DNA of 13,351 nucleotides from an uncultured Varibaculum sp. (GTDB lineage: Bacteria; Actinomycetota; Actinomycetes; Actinomycetales; Actinomycetaceae). Each line of letters opens with the position of its first letter. The first letter of the stretch is position 1. The DNA lies in assembly GCF_902489465.1 (NCBI RefSeq), contig NZ_CABTZZ010000048.1, positions 1 to 13,351 of the forward strand, written 5' to 3'. The notes below the pieces were generated by a model. That model did not search any database and was not told where the DNA came from. It saw only the letters and a list, made by a program, of their open reading frames with translations. The position numbers were made by a program, and so were the translations under genes. Shown here piece by piece: positions 13,209-13,351 of this stretch.

Positions 13209-13224
13209 CCTCCCGCAATTGTCC

Positions 13225-13335
13225 GCGCACAGGGGCGGATTTTGCCTCGCGCCCCGAAATCCGGAAAATGCTCTGGCATTTTCACGGATTTAACGCCCGC
13301 AGCCTACCCTACGGCATAAATCCGCCCCTGCACGC
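13225..13335. repeat. Nested inverted-repeat element (REP/MITE-like or structured RNA)
   Basis: The outer arms CAGGGGCGGATTT (13230-13242) and AAATCCGCCCCTG (13318-13330) are perfect 13-bp inverted repeats. They extend inward by TGCC/GGCA (13243-13246, 13313-13316) past one bulged T, and outward by GCG/CGC (13225-13227, 13333-13335) past a two-base mismatch. Inside lies a second hairpin: AAATCCG plus GAAAATGC (13257-13271) pairs with GCATTTTC (13276-13283) and CGGATTT (13285-13291), with one bulged A and loop TCTG. Four copies of the AAATCCG core thus alternate in orientation. The outer arms are flanked by CA on both sides (13228-13229, 13331-13332), possibly a 2-bp target duplication or chance. 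No coding frame is supported. Confidence 0.7.
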
Positions 13336-13351
13336 TAGTTGCGTACCTTAC

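Noticed and set aside
13230..13330. Reading the nested repeat as a simple terminator or a CRISPR repeat
   Set aside because: No T-run follows the stems and there are no regularly spaced spacers; it is one nested palindrome.

Overview
This window looks like chromosomal DNA of a moderate-GC actinobacterium, most likely a member of the Actinomycetaceae or a relative (Actinomyces, Varibaculum and Mobiluncus are the kind of genus I have in mind). The basis is the gene set and order: a 5-formyltetrahydrofolate cyclo-ligase, a MoeA-like Glp protein, a RimJ-type acetyltransferase and a GlpR/SepX-type membrane protein lie together, with an SAF-domain protein and MscL beside them. The sequence also has many start codons preceded by a -10 hexamer rather than a Shine-Dalgarno site, which is common in actinobacteria. 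The species assignment is inference.

Layout. Positions 1-124 hold the tail of a plus-strand gene that meets a minus-strand flavodoxin-like gene tail to tail. Divergent from the flavodoxin gene is an unrecognised protein with a soluble N-terminal part and four C-terminal membrane segments (679-1668). It converges on a minus-strand pair: phosphatidylcholine synthase (1688-2473) and an alanine/glycine:cation symporter (2548-4029). A DUF3516-type DEAD/DEAH helicase (4145-6763) runs divergently from the symporter and is followed by a YggS/PLPBP-family PLP protein (6822-7544).

The minus-strand block 7575-11014 is the most coherent unit. It encodes glp (a MoeA/gephyrin-like protein), then rimJ, then, after a 239-base AT-rich gap, a GlpR/SepX-like membrane protein. 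In corynebacteria and Streptomyces, relatives of these proteins act in cell division and polar growth, so the MoeA homologue here need not be, or need not only be, a molybdenum cofactor enzyme. Divergent from glp is the cyclo-ligase gene (11116-11736). After a 250-base non-coding stretch with several small hairpins come the SAF-domain protein and mscL, which look like one operon ending in a GC-rich hairpin terminator.

The most unusual non-coding object is at the right edge (13225-13335). It is a nested inverted repeat of about 100 bases with a 17-bp outer stem and a 15-bp inner stem, resembling a REP/MITE-type element or a structured RNA. No rRNA, tRNA, CRISPR array, transposase or phage gene was seen. 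Apart from the Glp-GlpR block, which is known in relatives, I see no clear multi-gene defence or other new system.
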